Shown piece by piece: positions 16,995 through 25,961 of a stretch of DNA of 64,000 nt. Within the stretch, counting starts at the first letter, position 1. The number at the start of each line of letters is the position of its first letter. The notes under the pieces were generated by a model. It made no database searches. It saw only the letters and a list, made by a program, of their open reading frames with translations, and had not been told where the DNA came from. A program made the translations under genes and the position numbers. This DNA comes from Denitratisoma oestradiolicum. GTDB taxonomy: Bacteria; Pseudomonadota; Gammaproteobacteria; Burkholderiales; Rhodocyclaceae. Location of the stretch: positions 1,674,001 to 1,738,000 of the forward strand of contig NZ_LR778301.1 of NCBI RefSeq assembly GCF_902813185.1, read 5' to 3'.

Positions 16995-18341
16995 ATGATC
17001 CGGATCTCGATTCCACTGTTGATGGTCTGGGCGCTGGGAGTGTCGGCGGCGCCGCCCTCGGTCGAAAGAACTCTCTCCTTGCAGATTTCGGTGGCCCGTC
17101 CATTGACAGGGGGGACCCTTGATTATGACGAACTGCTCAATGCCATGGGCGATGTCTCCATCGTTCTGCTGGGAGAGGCCACCCATGGCAGCCGGGAGTT
17201 CTACCGGGAGCGTGCTCGCATCACCCGGCGCCTGATCGAGGAAAAGGGCTTCGACGGGGTAGTGCTGGAAGCGCCCTGGGAACCGGTGCGCCGGCTAGAT
17301 GCCTACATCGCCGGTGGGTTGGGGAGCGCCGAGGAAGCCCTTGCCGGTTTTGCGCGCTATCCCCGCTGGCCCTGGCGCAATCAAGAGGTGCTGGATTTCG
17401 CCCGCTGGCTGCGGGTCTACAACGAAACCAGGCCGGATTCGCCGCTGCGGGTCTTCGGCATGGACCTGTACAGCGTGCCCGAGTCCGCCGGCGCGGTGGC
17501 CGCTTATCTGGATGCCATATCTCCCGCCGAGGCCGCGACGGCCCGGGAGGACTATCGCTGCTTCTCCTCCTATCTGGACGAGCCCCAGGAGTACGGACTG
17601 GCGGTGGTGCTGCACCACCAGGCCGGCTGCGGCGCCGGCGTCCGGCGGCAACTGGCCTGGATGCAACTGCGGGTCAATGGTGTGGAGATCGCCGACGAGG
17701 CGCTGTTCGCCGCTTGGCAGAGCGCCCATACCGTGGCCAGCGGCGAGGCCTATTACCGGGCCGTGCACCAGAACTGGGTGGGGTCATGGAATCTGCGGGA
17801 AACCCATCTGGCCGATACCCTGGATCGCCTGAGAACCTGGCTGGGTGCCCGCCTGGGGAGGGAGGCACGGCTGGTGGTGTGGGCCCACAATACCCACCAG
17901 GGCGATGCACGGGCCACGGACCAGGCCGTCACCGGCGAATTGAGTCTGGGGCAATTGATGCGGGAACGCCATGGGGACAAGGTGTTCCTGGTGGGGCTGA
18001 CCACCTACCATGGACAGGTGCGGGCTTCCTCGGAATGGGGTGGCCGGGACCGGGTCAAGAATCTGCGGCCGGCACGGCGCGGAAGCTGGTCGGCCCTGCT
18101 GCATCAGGCCCGCCAGCCGGCCTTGCTGATGGTGTTTGCCGGCCATCCGGCCCTGGCCGCCGCCTTTGGGAAAAAGCGCCTGGACCGGGCCGTGGGGGTG
18201 AACTACCTGCCCGGCGACGAGCGGGCCATGCACTACTACCATGTCCGCCTGTCCCGGCAGTTCGATGCCGTGATCCACTGGGACCGGACCACGCCCCTAG
18301 TGCCACTGGAGGGGGCACACCCTAACGCGGATGGTCGCTAG
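16995..18341 (+). CDS. Erythromycin-esterase-family protein, exported
   Basis: A 448-residue protein with an N-terminal signal peptide (MIRISIPLLMVWALGVSAA). The body is an erythromycin esterase-like domain with the family motif LLGEATHGSREFYRERARIT, whose His and Glu are active-site residues of EreA/EreB, then VVLEAPW and VVWAHNTHQGDAR. The start at 16995 has GGGAG upstream. An earlier in-frame extension (16938) would precede the signal peptide. Chromosomal members usually have unknown substrates, so macrolide resistance should not be assumed. It is downstream of the AraC gene and may be read with it. Confidence 0.85.
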   Translation: MIRISIPLLMVWALGVSAAPPSVERTLSLQISVARPLTGGTLDYDELLNAMGDVSIVLLGEATHGSREFYRERARITRRLIEEKGFDGVVLEAPWEPVRRLDAYIAGGLGSAEEALAGFARYPRWPWRNQEVLDFARWLRVYNETRPDSPLRVFGMDLYSVPESAGAVAAYLDAISPAEAATAREDYRCFSSYLDEPQEYGLAVVLHHQAGCGAGVRRQLAWMQLRVNGVEIADEALFAAWQSAHTVASGEAYYRAVHQNWVGSWNLRETHLADTLDRLRTWLGARLGREARLVVWAHNTHQGDARATDQAVTGELSLGQLMRERHGDKVFLVGLTTYHGQVRASSEWGGRDRVKNLRPARRGSWSALLHQARQPALLMVFAGHPALAAAFGKKRLDRAVGVNYLPGDERAMHYYHVRLSRQFDAVIHWDRTTPLVPLEGAHPNADGR

Positions 18342-18358
18342 CGCCACCCCCGTGAAAT

Positions 18359-18431
18359 GCGCAAAGGCCAATTGAACGCCCCCCCCATCCCAGCCCTGGG
18401 GCGGGGCTGCCCATCGGCTTGCTCTGCTCGA
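18359..18431 (+). repeat. GC-rich dispersed repeat, family A, copy 1
   Basis: A conserved block (GCGCAAAGGCCAATTGAACG, a C-run, then GGGGCGGGGCTGCCCATCGG and GCTCTGCTCGA) that recurs inverted at 47910-47987 and with an insertion at 52683-52832. It lies in the convergent gap between the esterase gene and the nitrobindin-like gene. It may act as a terminator or mRNA-end structure. Confidence 0.7.
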
Positions 18432-18499
18432 TATTACGGGGCACTCCGTAGCGGCACCGAGGGGTTGCGGCTGGCGCCGTCCGCCGCTTTCCCACTGAC

Positions 18500-19132
18500 C
18501 TACCTGCGCGCTAGGGGATTTGGAACGGGATCGCCGATCCGGGTCAGGGTGTTGCGGTCGGTGTGATGGAACAGCTCGTCCTGGCCGTGTATTTTGAGCA
18601 CCGTGTCTTCCTCGTAGGACCAGGTGCCGTCCGGGTTGATGCTGACCTGGATGCGGAACTCCACGGTGCGAAAGGCGTGTTGCAGGAAGGGCGCGGAGCG
18701 GATGCCGAAGCTGTCGTCTTCCTCTCGCGCCACCAGTTCGAAGCGGGTGGCATCGGCCGCCGCTTTGCCCCCCGCCATCACCACCTGGGCGCGGGGGATG
18801 GTCAGGGTGTGGATCACCGTGCCGGTGGCGGGCTCCCACAGCCAATAACCCACCTGGTCATGGTAGGTCTTGACCTGGTCGGGCTTGGTGACGTGGGTGT
18901 GGTAGCGCAGGCCGTAGAAAAGCTGGGGGCCGTTGGTCTGGGGATCGATCGGTTGCAGCTCGATGCGTTCCACATAGGCCTGTTGTTTCGGTCCCTCGGC
19001 CTTAGGCTTGACGTCCAGGCCCCGGGTTCCCTGCCAGATGCCGGCCATCCCCGTCAGGGGACCGAGATTGTTCAGGGTATCGGGATCAACGTCCCGGGGC
19101 TCGGTGTAGATATCGGCCGGATAGGCGTCCAT
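18500..19132 (-). CDS. Nitrobindin/FABP-like haem-binding family protein
   Basis: A 210-residue soluble protein of the DUF1794/nitrobindin-like (calycin beta-barrel) type. Family-like features are GMAGIWQGTRG near the N-terminus, QLFYGLRYHTHV and HDQVGYWLWEPATG. I did not see the full haem-ligand context, so haem binding is a family-based guess. The start at 19132 is a compromise. The frame extends to 19177, overlapping the 3' end of bamD by 16 bp, and has no strong ribosome-binding site there. It is transcribed away from bamD on the same strand and may share its transcript. Confidence 0.6.
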   Translation of the reverse strand: MDAYPADIYTEPRDVDPDTLNNLGPLTGMAGIWQGTRGLDVKPKAEGPKQQAYVERIELQPIDPQTNGPQLFYGLRYHTHVTKPDQVKTYHDQVGYWLWEPATGTVIHTLTIPRAQVVMAGGKAAADATRFELVAREEDDSFGIRSAPFLQHAFRTVEFRIQVSINPDGTWSYEEDTVLKIHGQDELFHHTDRNTLTRIGDPVPNPLARR

Positions 19133-19161
19133 GGGGGGCTCTTGGTTGATCGTGGGCGGAC

Positions 19162-19953
19162 CTACCAGAACTTCCACCAGGCCTCGCCCTCGTTCGCGTT
19201 CGAGAAGTACTTGCTCTTGGGGAAGTTCTTGCGCATTACCCGGTTGGCATCGTCACGCAGATCGTTCATGCCCATGCCGTCGTAAGCCTTGATCATGACG
19301 AACAGGGCTTCCTCGTTGGCGGGTGCGTCGGGATAGGTACGCAGGGTTTCCTGAGCCCGGTTGGCGGCAGCCACGTAGGCCCCACGCTTCAGGTAGTAAC
19401 GGGCCACATGGACTTCGTGGGAGGCCAGGGTGTTGAGCAGGTAAGCCATACGCTTGGCGGAATCCACGGCGTACTTGCTTTCCGGAAACTTGTTCACCAG
19501 CTCCCGGAAAGTGGTGAAGGCTTCCCGGGCCGCCTTGGGGTCCCGCTCCGACTGGTCCTGGTTGCTCAGGTTGCCGAAGATGCCCAGATCATCGTTGAAG
19601 TTCACCAGACCCTTCAGGTAGTAGGCGTAGTCCACATTGGGATGGTTGGGGTGGAGGCGGATGAAGCGGTCGCAGGCCGAGATGGAAGAGGCCGGCTCGT
19701 AATTCTTGTAATAGGCGTAGGCGACTTCCAGTTGGGCCTGTTGGGCGTAGCGGCCGTAGGGATAGCGGGACTCCAGCTTTTCGAAGAGCTTGATCGCCCG
19801 GTCGTAGATGCCCTCGGACATGGCGTCCCGGGCTTCCGTATAGAGCTTGGCGGCGGACCAGTTGGCCTCGGGCTCCTCCGGTTTGTCGGGGAACAGACCG
19901 CAGCCCGCAAGCAGGAGGGAAAGCAGTGCTACGAGAACCGCTAAACTACGCAT
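19162..19953 (-). CDS. bamD: Outer membrane assembly lipoprotein BamD
   Basis: Lipoprotein of the BAM complex that inserts beta-barrel proteins into the outer membrane. The 263 residues match the family. The lipobox LLAGC (Cys at about 18) follows a short hydrophobic signal. The body is TPR-like (LYTEARDAMSEGIYDRAIKL, RYPYGRYAQQAQLEVAYAYY, FIRLHPNHPNVDYAYYLKGL). The start codon overlaps, on the opposite strand, the rluD ATG by 2 bp. Confidence 0.95.
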   Translation of the reverse strand: MRSLAVLVALLSLLLAGCGLFPDKPEEPEANWSAAKLYTEARDAMSEGIYDRAIKLFEKLESRYPYGRYAQQAQLEVAYAYYKNYEPASSISACDRFIRLHPNHPNVDYAYYLKGLVNFNDDLGIFGNLSNQDQSERDPKAAREAFTTFRELVNKFPESKYAVDSAKRMAYLLNTLASHEVHVARYYLKRGAYVAAANRAQETLRTYPDAPANEEALFVMIKAYDGMGMNDLRDDANRVMRKNFPKSKYFSNANEGEAWWKFW

Positions 19954-20923
19954 GATGAAGGCCTTGGAAACGAACGCGGGCGATTATAGCCCAAGCCCCG
20001 CCGCTCTCCGCCGCGGCACCATTCCCCGGGAATGCGCCGGGCTGCGCCTGGACGCGGCCCTGGCCCAGCTCTTCCCGGATTTCTCGCGCAGCCGGCTCCA
20101 GGCCTGGATGAAGGCGGGGCGGGTGCGGGTGGCCGGTGCACCGGCCGAAGACCCCAAGGCCAAGGCCTGGGGCGGCGAGAGCGTGGAATTGGACCCGACC
20201 CCGGAACCGCTCCTGGCCGCCCATGTCGCCGAGGCCATGGACCTGCCCGTGATCCATGAGGATGAGGCCATTCTGGTGATAGACAAGCCCGTGGGCCTGG
20301 TGGTGCATCCGGGCAGCGGCAACTGGTCCGGCACCCTGCTCAACGCCCTGCTGCACCATGCTCCCGAACTGGAGCAACTGCCCCGGGCCGGCATCGTCCA
20401 TCGCCTGGACAAGGACACCAGCGGCCTGATGGTGGTAGCCAAGACCCTGGCTGCCCAGACCGATCTGGTGCGCCAGCTCCAGGCCCGCAGCGTCAAGCGC
20501 CACTACCTGGCTCTGGTTCAGGGGCTGCTGGCCCGGGACGGCACGGTGGATGCACCCATCGGCCGCCATCCCAGCCAGCGCGTCAAGATGGCCGTGGTGG
20601 CCGGCGGACGCGAGGCCCGCACCCATTACCAGGTGCTGGAGCGCTTCCCCCGGGCCACCCTGGTGGAATGCCGCCTGGATACCGGCCGTACCCATCAGAT
20701 CCGGGTGCATATGGCCTCCCTGGGCCATCCCCTGGTGGGGGACGAGACCTATGGCCGCCGCCGGACCGGCGATGCCCTGCTCGATGCCTTTCCCCGTCAG
20801 GCTCTCCATGCCTGGCGCCTGGGCCTGATCCATCCCGAAAATGGCGAGACCATGCACTGGGAAAGCCCGCCGCCAGCGGATTTCGCCCAATTGCTGGCCG
20901 AGCTGCGCAGCCGGACGCCATGA
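19952..20923 (+). CDS. rluD: 23S rRNA pseudouridine synthase RluD
   Basis: Makes pseudouridines 1911, 1915 and 1917 in helix 69 of 23S rRNA. The 323 residues contain an N-terminal S4 domain (FSRSRLQAWMKAGRVRV), the catalytic motif GIVHRLDKDTSGLMVVAKT with the nucleophilic Asp, and the RluD-type CRLDTGRTHQIRVHM. Two ATGs are possible (19952, 19955); either overlaps the bamD start on the opposite strand. The stop overlaps the next start (ATGA at 20920), so rluD and pgeF are coupled, as in many betaproteobacteria. Confidence 0.95.
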   Translation: MMKALETNAGDYSPSPAALRRGTIPRECAGLRLDAALAQLFPDFSRSRLQAWMKAGRVRVAGAPAEDPKAKAWGGESVELDPTPEPLLAAHVAEAMDLPVIHEDEAILVIDKPVGLVVHPGSGNWSGTLLNALLHHAPELEQLPRAGIVHRLDKDTSGLMVVAKTLAAQTDLVRQLQARSVKRHYLALVQGLLARDGTVDAPIGRHPSQRVKMAVVAGGREARTHYQVLERFPRATLVECRLDTGRTHQIRVHMASLGHPLVGDETYGRRRTGDALLDAFPRQALHAWRLGLIHPENGETMHWESPPPADFAQLLAELRSRTP

Positions 20924-21666
20924 GCCGGGGCAACTTCGTCCTGCTCCCCGACTGGCCGGCACCGGCCCGGGTGCGGGCCGCCGTCACCACCCGCATGGGC
21001 GGTGTGAGTAGGTCGCCCTATGACAGCCTCAATCTCGGAAACCACGTGGGCGACGATCCGCTGGCCGTGGCCGCCAACCGCGAGCGCCTGCACCGCCTGC
21101 TGCCCGATCTGCCCGCTACTCCACGCTGGCTGGCCCAGGTTCATGGCACCCGCTGCATTCGCGCCGAGGAAGCGCAGCCCGGAGCAGAGGCCGACGCCGC
21201 CGTGACCGATCGTCCCGGTCTGGTTTGCGCCGTGCTCACCGCCGACTGCCTGCCGCTGCTGCTCTGCGACCGAGCCGGCACCGTGGTGGGGGTGGCCCAT
21301 GCCGGCTGGCGCGGCCTCCTGGCCGGGGTGATCGAAAGCACCGTGGCTGCCCTGGGTCGGCCCGGGGCGGACATGCTGGCCTGGCTGGGGCCGGCCATCG
21401 GTCCTGCCGCCTTCGAGGTGGGGGAGGAGGTGAGGGCGGCCTTCCTGGCCCATGATCCCGTGGCGGCCAGCGCCTTTCGGCCCGCCGGGGATGGCAAGTG
21501 GCTGTGCGACCTCTACGCCCTGGCCCGGCAGCGTCTGGCGCCTCTGGACGTGGTCTGGGTGGGGGGGGGTGATCTCTGCACTCACAGCGATTCCCGGCAC
21601 TTTTATTCCTTTCGCCGCGATGGCGTCACCGGCCGCATGGCCAGCCTGATCTGGCTGGCGGGCTGA
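20920..21666 (+). CDS. pgeF: Purine nucleoside phosphorylase PgeF (YfiH/laccase domain)
   Basis: A 248-residue multicopper-polyphenol-oxidase-like (laccase_4) domain protein, known in E. coli to act in peptidoglycan precursor quality control and as a purine nucleoside phosphorylase. Signature residues are QVHGTRC, LTADCLPLLLCD and VAHAGWRG, which hold the conserved Cys and two His of the active site. The ATG at 20920 overlaps the rluD stop. Conserved neighbour of rluD. Confidence 0.93.
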   Translation: MSRGNFVLLPDWPAPARVRAAVTTRMGGVSRSPYDSLNLGNHVGDDPLAVAANRERLHRLLPDLPATPRWLAQVHGTRCIRAEEAQPGAEADAAVTDRPGLVCAVLTADCLPLLLCDRAGTVVGVAHAGWRGLLAGVIESTVAALGRPGADMLAWLGPAIGPAAFEVGEEVRAAFLAHDPVAASAFRPAGDGKWLCDLYALARQRLAPLDVVWVGGGDLCTHSDSRHFYSFRRDGVTGRMASLIWLAG

Positions 21667-21702
21667 AGCGTCCTCCCTTTCCGACGATACGATTCCCCGC
21701 CC

Positions 21703-22314
21703 ATGACCCACCTGCCTGACCAGCCGCTTCCATCCTACAAAGGTATTTCCCTGGAGCAGATACTCATTGTCCGGTCTGCTGAAGACGCCCGTGTTGCCCT
21801 GGGGGATCTGATGACCGCCGATGTGCTTGGATTCGATACCGAATCGAAACCGACCTTCATGAAGGGGGAGGTCTCCGATGGTCCCCATCTGATCCAGTTG
21901 GCGACGAGGGACAGGGTTTATCTTTTCCCGGTGAAGCACCTGCCCGACATGTCGGCGGTAAAGATGGTCATGGAATCAGCCCAGATCCTGAAAGTGGGCT
22001 TCGGCCTGGGGGACGATGTGAAGCGGCTCCGGGCCAAGTTCGGCATCCATGCCGTGGGTATCCTCGATCTCGCACTGGCCCTGCGGGACGGGAAACCCAA
22101 TCAGGTGGGGGCAAAAGCCGCCGTGGCCAGGTTTTTGGGGAAGCGACTGCAAAAGTCCAAGAAGATTTCCACCACCAATTGGGCCAATTCCCGCTTAACG
22201 GACAGTCAGATCGCCTACGCGGCCGACGATGCCCATGCAGCCCTCAAGGTGTATCGGGCCTGGTGCGCCATGGAGACTGAGGCCCTCTCGGGACAGGTCC
22301 AGCCGACTAAGTAA
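21703..22314 (+). CDS. RNase D-like 3'-5' exonuclease domain protein
   Basis: A 203-residue DEDDy-type 3'-5' exonuclease. The three Exo motifs are visible: FDTESKPTF (Exo I), VGFGLGDDVKRLRAKF (Exo II) and YAADDAHAALKVY (Exo III, Tyr then Asp). It has no HRDC domain, so it is the short, stand-alone form. The substrate is unknown (RNA or DNA). It begins 36 bp after pgeF and may be co-transcribed. Confidence 0.85.
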   Translation: MTHLPDQPLPSYKGISLEQILIVRSAEDARVALGDLMTADVLGFDTESKPTFMKGEVSDGPHLIQLATRDRVYLFPVKHLPDMSAVKMVMESAQILKVGFGLGDDVKRLRAKFGIHAVGILDLALALRDGKPNQVGAKAAVARFLGKRLQKSKKISTTNWANSRLTDSQIAYAADDAHAALKVYRAWCAMETEALSGQVQPTK

Positions 22315-22317
22315 GAT

Positions 22318-23097
22318 TCAACGGCATACGCTGGCGCCGTCCACCGCCATGGACTCTCCGGAAACGAAGGAGGCGGCATCGGAGCAGAGCCAGAGGACGG
22401 CTTCGGCGATTTCCGCTGGTTCGCCCATGCGCCCCATGGGCACTGTTCCCGCCAGCATCTCCTTCATGTCGGGTCGCTGGGCCAGGGTCGCCTCCATCAT
22501 GGGCGTCGCCGTGACGCCGGGACAGACGGCATTGACGCGGATGTGGTGGCGCGCGTATTCCTTCGCCGCGACCTTGGTCAGCCCGAGAACCCCGTGTTTG
22601 GACGCGGTGTAATGGGGCAGGAAGGGCGCCGGGACGAAGCCCGCGCCGGAGGCGGTGTTGACGATGGACCCGCCCCCGGCACCGAGCATGTGGCGAATCT
22701 CGTGCTTCATGCAGAGGAAGACCGAGGTCAGGTTCACCGCGATGACCCGCTCCCACTCGGTCAAGGCCAGTTCGTGGAAGGGACCGGGGCGGGGGCTGAT
22801 GCCGGCATTGTTGAAGGCACAGTGAAGGCCGCCGAAAACGGCGACAGTCCGGGCCACGACGCTCTCCACCTGCTCCTCCCGGGACAAGTCGGCCTCAAAA
22901 AACTCCGCTGTGCCGCCCTCGGCGCGGATGCGCGCCACTGTCTCCCGGCCACCCTCGGTCTGGATGTCCACCACCGCCACCCGGGCGCCACGCCGGGCGA
23001 ACAAGGTGGCTGCGGCCTGGCCGATACCGCTGCCGGCACCGGTGATCAGCACCGTCTTGTCCTGGAAATCCTGCGGGATCTGGGGAAGGTTTTTCAT
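22318..23097 (-). CDS. Short-chain dehydrogenase/reductase
   Basis: A 259-residue classical SDR that should use NAD(P)H. It has TGAGSGIG for the cofactor Rossmann fold, NNAG, an active-site Ser in VNTASGAGFV, and YTASKH (Tyr-x3-Lys). The Asp at the end of beta-2 (VAVVDIQT) suggests NAD(H) preference. The start at 23097 is preferred over an in-frame extension to 23220 because it begins just before the fold. The substrate is unknown. Convergent with the exonuclease gene with only 3 bp between stops. Confidence 0.85.
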   Translation of the reverse strand: MKNLPQIPQDFQDKTVLITGAGSGIGQAAATLFARRGARVAVVDIQTEGGRETVARIRAEGGTAEFFEADLSREEQVESVVARTVAVFGGLHCAFNNAGISPRPGPFHELALTEWERVIAVNLTSVFLCMKHEIRHMLGAGGGSIVNTASGAGFVPAPFLPHYTASKHGVLGLTKVAAKEYARHHIRVNAVCPGVTATPMMEATLAQRPDMKEMLAGTVPMGRMGEPAEIAEAVLWLCSDAASFVSGESMAVDGASVCR

Positions 23098-23460
23098 TTT
23101 CGTGCTCCAGTCATGGGCGGCGCCACCCTCATGTTGATCAGGCCGGATGGAACGATAGGGGAAAACCGTGCCTGTGGGGAGGCCCCTGTTCATGTTTGCC
23201 TTTGGAAGGCGTGGCGCCATGCCAGGAGCTGTGCCCCTCGATCTGCAAAGGTGGGCTTCGGTTGACTACCCTGCGTGCAAGCGTACGATTTCGCCTCCTC
23301 CTGGGCCGGGAATTGAGGCAGTCTCGTAAAATCCCACTTCTGCGATGGAGTCCTGGTGGGACACTGTTCCCGCATGATCGCTTGCATGGCCTGATCTGTC
23401 GGGTTCTGGAGCGGGAGTGCATGATCAATATTTCCCCTACAAATAGTTGAATAGCGAGCC
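23098..23460. promoter_or_regulatory. Intergenic region upstream of relA with a possible promoter
   Basis: This 363-bp gap between the divergent SDR and relA starts holds a plausible sigma-70 promoter for relA: TTGACT at 23262-23267 and TACGAT at 23284-23289, spacer 16. The last 30 bp before relA are AT-rich. I see no tRNA, riboswitch or gene. Confidence 0.4.
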
Positions 23461-25644
23461 ATGGTTGCCGTCGTCCATTCTTTTTCCGATCAGCACTCCG
23501 ATGACGAAATTTTTGCCCTGGCCTCCACCGGCCTGAGGGAGGCGGAGTCGGCTCGACTGCGGCAGGCCTTCGACTTCGCCCGGGAGACCTATGGGGAGCG
23601 TCTGCTGGGTACCGGGGAGGCGGCCTTTTCCCATGCGGTTTCCATGGCGGTGATCCTGGCCAGCCTGGATCTGGATCTGGATACTCGCCTGGCGGCCCTG
23701 CTCTTCGATATGCCGGATGATTTGCCGGATTACGAGGAATCACTGTCGCCCCGTTTCGGCGCCGAGTCCATCCGTCTGGTCAAGGGGCTGCATCGCCTGG
23801 CCCCCCTGCGTCTGCTGATCCGCAGCAAGTCCGGGAGCGAGGTCCAGGCCCAGACCGAGATTCTGCGCAAGATGCTGCTGGCCATGGTGGAGGACATCCG
23901 GGTGGTGCTGCTGCGCCTGGCTTCCCGCACCCAGACCCTGCGCTGGCTGACGGACCATGAAACGGAGGACAGGGCCGACATCGCCCGGGAGAGCCTGGAC
24001 ATCTATGCGCCCCTGGCCAACCGGCTCGGCGTCTGGCAGTTCAAGTGGGAGCTGGAGGATTTGTCCTTCCGTTTCACCGAGCCCGCCACCTACAAGCGCA
24101 TCGCCAAGATGCTGGAAGAGCGGCGGGTGGAGCGGGAGAACTTCATCGAGTCCGCCGTGGACCGGCTCAAGGCCGAGTTGACGACCCTGGGCATCGAGGC
24201 CGAGGTCTATGGCCGGCCCAAGCACATCTACAGCATCTGGAACAAGATGCGGGCCAAGAACCTGGACTTTTCCCAGGTTTATGATGTGCGGGCACTGCGC
24301 ATCATCGTGGCCGAGGTGCGCGACTGCTATACCGCCCTGGGCCTGGTGCATCAGCTCTGGCAGCCGATCCACGGTGAGTTCGACGACTATATCTCCCATC
24401 CCAAGGGCAACAACTACCGTTCCCTGCACACGGCGGTGGAAGCGGAGGATGGCCGGGCGGTGGAGGTGCAGATCCGCACCCGGGAGATGCACCAGCACGC
24501 CGAGCTGGGAGTGGCGGCTCACTGGCGCTACAAGGAATCCGGCACCTCGGCCAGGGCCGATTCGGATTACGACGACAAGATCTCCCTGTTGCGCCAGTTG
24601 CTCACCTGGCGCGACGAGGTTACCGATTCCAGTCAGTGGCTGGAGCAGTTCAAGCGGGCAGCCCTGGACGATACCCTCTACGTGCTGACCCCCCAGGGCC
24701 GGGTGATCGATCTGCCCCGAGGGGCCACGCCCCTGGACTTCGCCTACCGGCTCCACACCGATCTGGGCCATCGCTGCCGGGGCGCCCGGGTGGACGGCCA
24801 GTTGTTGCCCCTCAACACGCCCCTGAAGAACGGTCAGCGGGTGGAGATCGTCGCCGCCAAGAGCGGCGGTCCCTCCCGGGACTGGCTCAATCCCAACCAG
24901 GCTTATCTGGCCACCCCTGGCGCCCGGCGCAAGGTCAAGCAGTGGTTCGCCTCCCAGGACGAGGCCGAGCTGCTGGCCCAGGGGCGCAGTTTCGTCACTC
25001 GGGAATTGCAGCGGGAAGGCCAGAGCCAGGCCAATCTGGAAGAACTGGCCCACAAGCTGGGCTTCCGCGACATGGAAGCGATGTTCCTGGCGGCGGCCCA
25101 CAATGAGCTGGGGCCCCGGGCGATCCAGACTGCCCTGCGCGGCGATGTGGCCGATGTCGCGCCGGAGCCGGAGATCGTCACCCGGCGCAGCCGGGCCACC
25201 GATTCCAAGGTGCTGATCGTCGGCGTGGACAAGCTGCTGACCCAGTTGGGGCGTTGCTGCAAGCCGGTGCCGCCGGATGCGATCCAGGGCTTCGTCACCC
25301 GGGGCAAGGGAGTGTCCATCCATCGGGTGGATTGCATCAATTTCCGCAATATGGTGGTGCGCAATCCGGAGCGGGTGATCAGCGCCGAGTGGGGCGTGGC
25401 CCAGGAGGGCGCCCTTTACGCGGTGGACCTGCTGGTGGAGGCCAGCGACCGCCAGGGCCTGTTGCGGGATATTTCCGACGTGCTGTCCAAGGAGAAGGTC
25501 AATGTCACGGCGGTGAAGACCCTCTCCAAGAGCGGTACGGCGCGCATGGCCTTCACCGTGGAGCTGACCGGCGCCGGCCGTCTGCCACGGCTTTTCACCC
25601 TGTTGGGGGAAGTGCCCGGGGTGGTTTCGGTGCGGCGGGGGTAA
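23461..25644 (+). CDS. relA: GTP pyrophosphokinase RelA (monofunctional ppGpp synthase)
   Basis: Makes (p)ppGpp from ATP and GTP/GDP on starved ribosomes. The 727 residues hold a degenerate N-terminal HD domain (residues about 40-160), an active synthetase (GRPKHIYSIWNKM, FDDYISHPKGNNYRSLHTAV, EVQIRTREMHQHAELGVAAH), a TGS domain (LYVLTPQGRVIDLPRGATPL) and a C-terminal ACT domain. The HD site that in SpoT reads HD is replaced here (LLFDMPDDLP), so hydrolase activity is not expected. This marks RelA rather than SpoT. The start is ATG 23461. Confidence 0.93.
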   Translation: MVAVVHSFSDQHSDDEIFALASTGLREAESARLRQAFDFARETYGERLLGTGEAAFSHAVSMAVILASLDLDLDTRLAALLFDMPDDLPDYEESLSPRFGAESIRLVKGLHRLAPLRLLIRSKSGSEVQAQTEILRKMLLAMVEDIRVVLLRLASRTQTLRWLTDHETEDRADIARESLDIYAPLANRLGVWQFKWELEDLSFRFTEPATYKRIAKMLEERRVERENFIESAVDRLKAELTTLGIEAEVYGRPKHIYSIWNKMRAKNLDFSQVYDVRALRIIVAEVRDCYTALGLVHQLWQPIHGEFDDYISHPKGNNYRSLHTAVEAEDGRAVEVQIRTREMHQHAELGVAAHWRYKESGTSARADSDYDDKISLLRQLLTWRDEVTDSSQWLEQFKRAALDDTLYVLTPQGRVIDLPRGATPLDFAYRLHTDLGHRCRGARVDGQLLPLNTPLKNGQRVEIVAAKSGGPSRDWLNPNQAYLATPGARRKVKQWFASQDEAELLAQGRSFVTRELQREGQSQANLEELAHKLGFRDMEAMFLAAAHNELGPRAIQTALRGDVADVAPEPEIVTRRSRATDSKVLIVGVDKLLTQLGRCCKPVPPDAIQGFVTRGKGVSIHRVDCINFRNMVVRNPERVISAEWGVAQEGALYAVDLLVEASDRQGLLRDISDVLSKEKVNVTAVKTLSKSGTARMAFTVELTGAGRLPRLFTLLGEVPGVVSVRRG

Positions 25645-25646
25645 GC

Positions 25647-25835
25647 ATGTCGTGCCGCTACCCCGCCATGAGATGGATGGGGTCCCTCTTTATCGGCCTG
25701 ATGCTGGCTCATCCTGTCTGGGGTCAGATGGGCAAGGGCATGGGCAGGGAGTTTCGTGAGCTGGGGGAGCAGATCGGTGCGGCCAGCCAGGCCGGTGATC
25801 TGGACCGGGGAATGTCTCAGAAAACGGAAATTTAA
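25647..25835 (+). pseudogene. 5' fragment of an exported CHAT/TPR-like protein
   Basis: A 62-residue remnant: a signal peptide (MRWMGSLFIGLMLAHPVWGQ) followed by about 30 residues (GREFRELGEQIGAASQAGDL) that resemble the start of a TPR region. The last residues read into the left inverted repeat of the transposable element, where TAA stops the frame. The matching C-terminal part of a CHAT domain lies at 32133-32426 beyond the element in the same orientation. The gene is therefore interrupted, and its central part is missing. Confidence 0.55.
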
Positions 25836-25845
25836 ACACGCTAAG
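25807..25845. repeat. Left inverted repeat (Tn3-family type)
   Basis: Begins GGGG and ends ACGCTAAG, the hallmark of Tn3-family ends. Its inner 32 bp match the right repeat (32095-32132, inverted) at 28 positions. The outer part differs (GGGGAAT here, GGGGTC there), so this end has drifted by an indel. Confidence 0.8.
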
Positions 25846-25900
25846 TCCATTGCAGACGTTAGATATTGACGAGCACGTCGGGTTTTGACTTATCTCTTGT

Positions 25901-25947
25901 TTGAGTTGCCTCTTGCTCTCGTGATATGATAGTAATTGGTTACTATC
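25901..25947 (+). promoter_or_regulatory. Promoter and TetR operator of the efflux operon
   Basis: Putative -35 TTGAGT (25901-25906) and -10 TATGAT (25925-25930) with an 18-bp spacer. A perfect 8-bp dyad, GATAGTAA-ttgg-TTACTATC (25928-25947), overlaps the -10 and start region. A palindrome of this size just before a tetR gene is the expected autoregulatory operator, where repressor would block polymerase. Confidence 0.7.
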
Positions 25948-25961
25948 TTTCAGGAGTGCTC

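Noticed and set aside
16995..18341. Macrolide resistance gene call for the erythromycin-esterase-like protein
   Set aside because: The domain is exported and chromosomal beside an AraC gene; family membership alone does not show macrolide hydrolysis.
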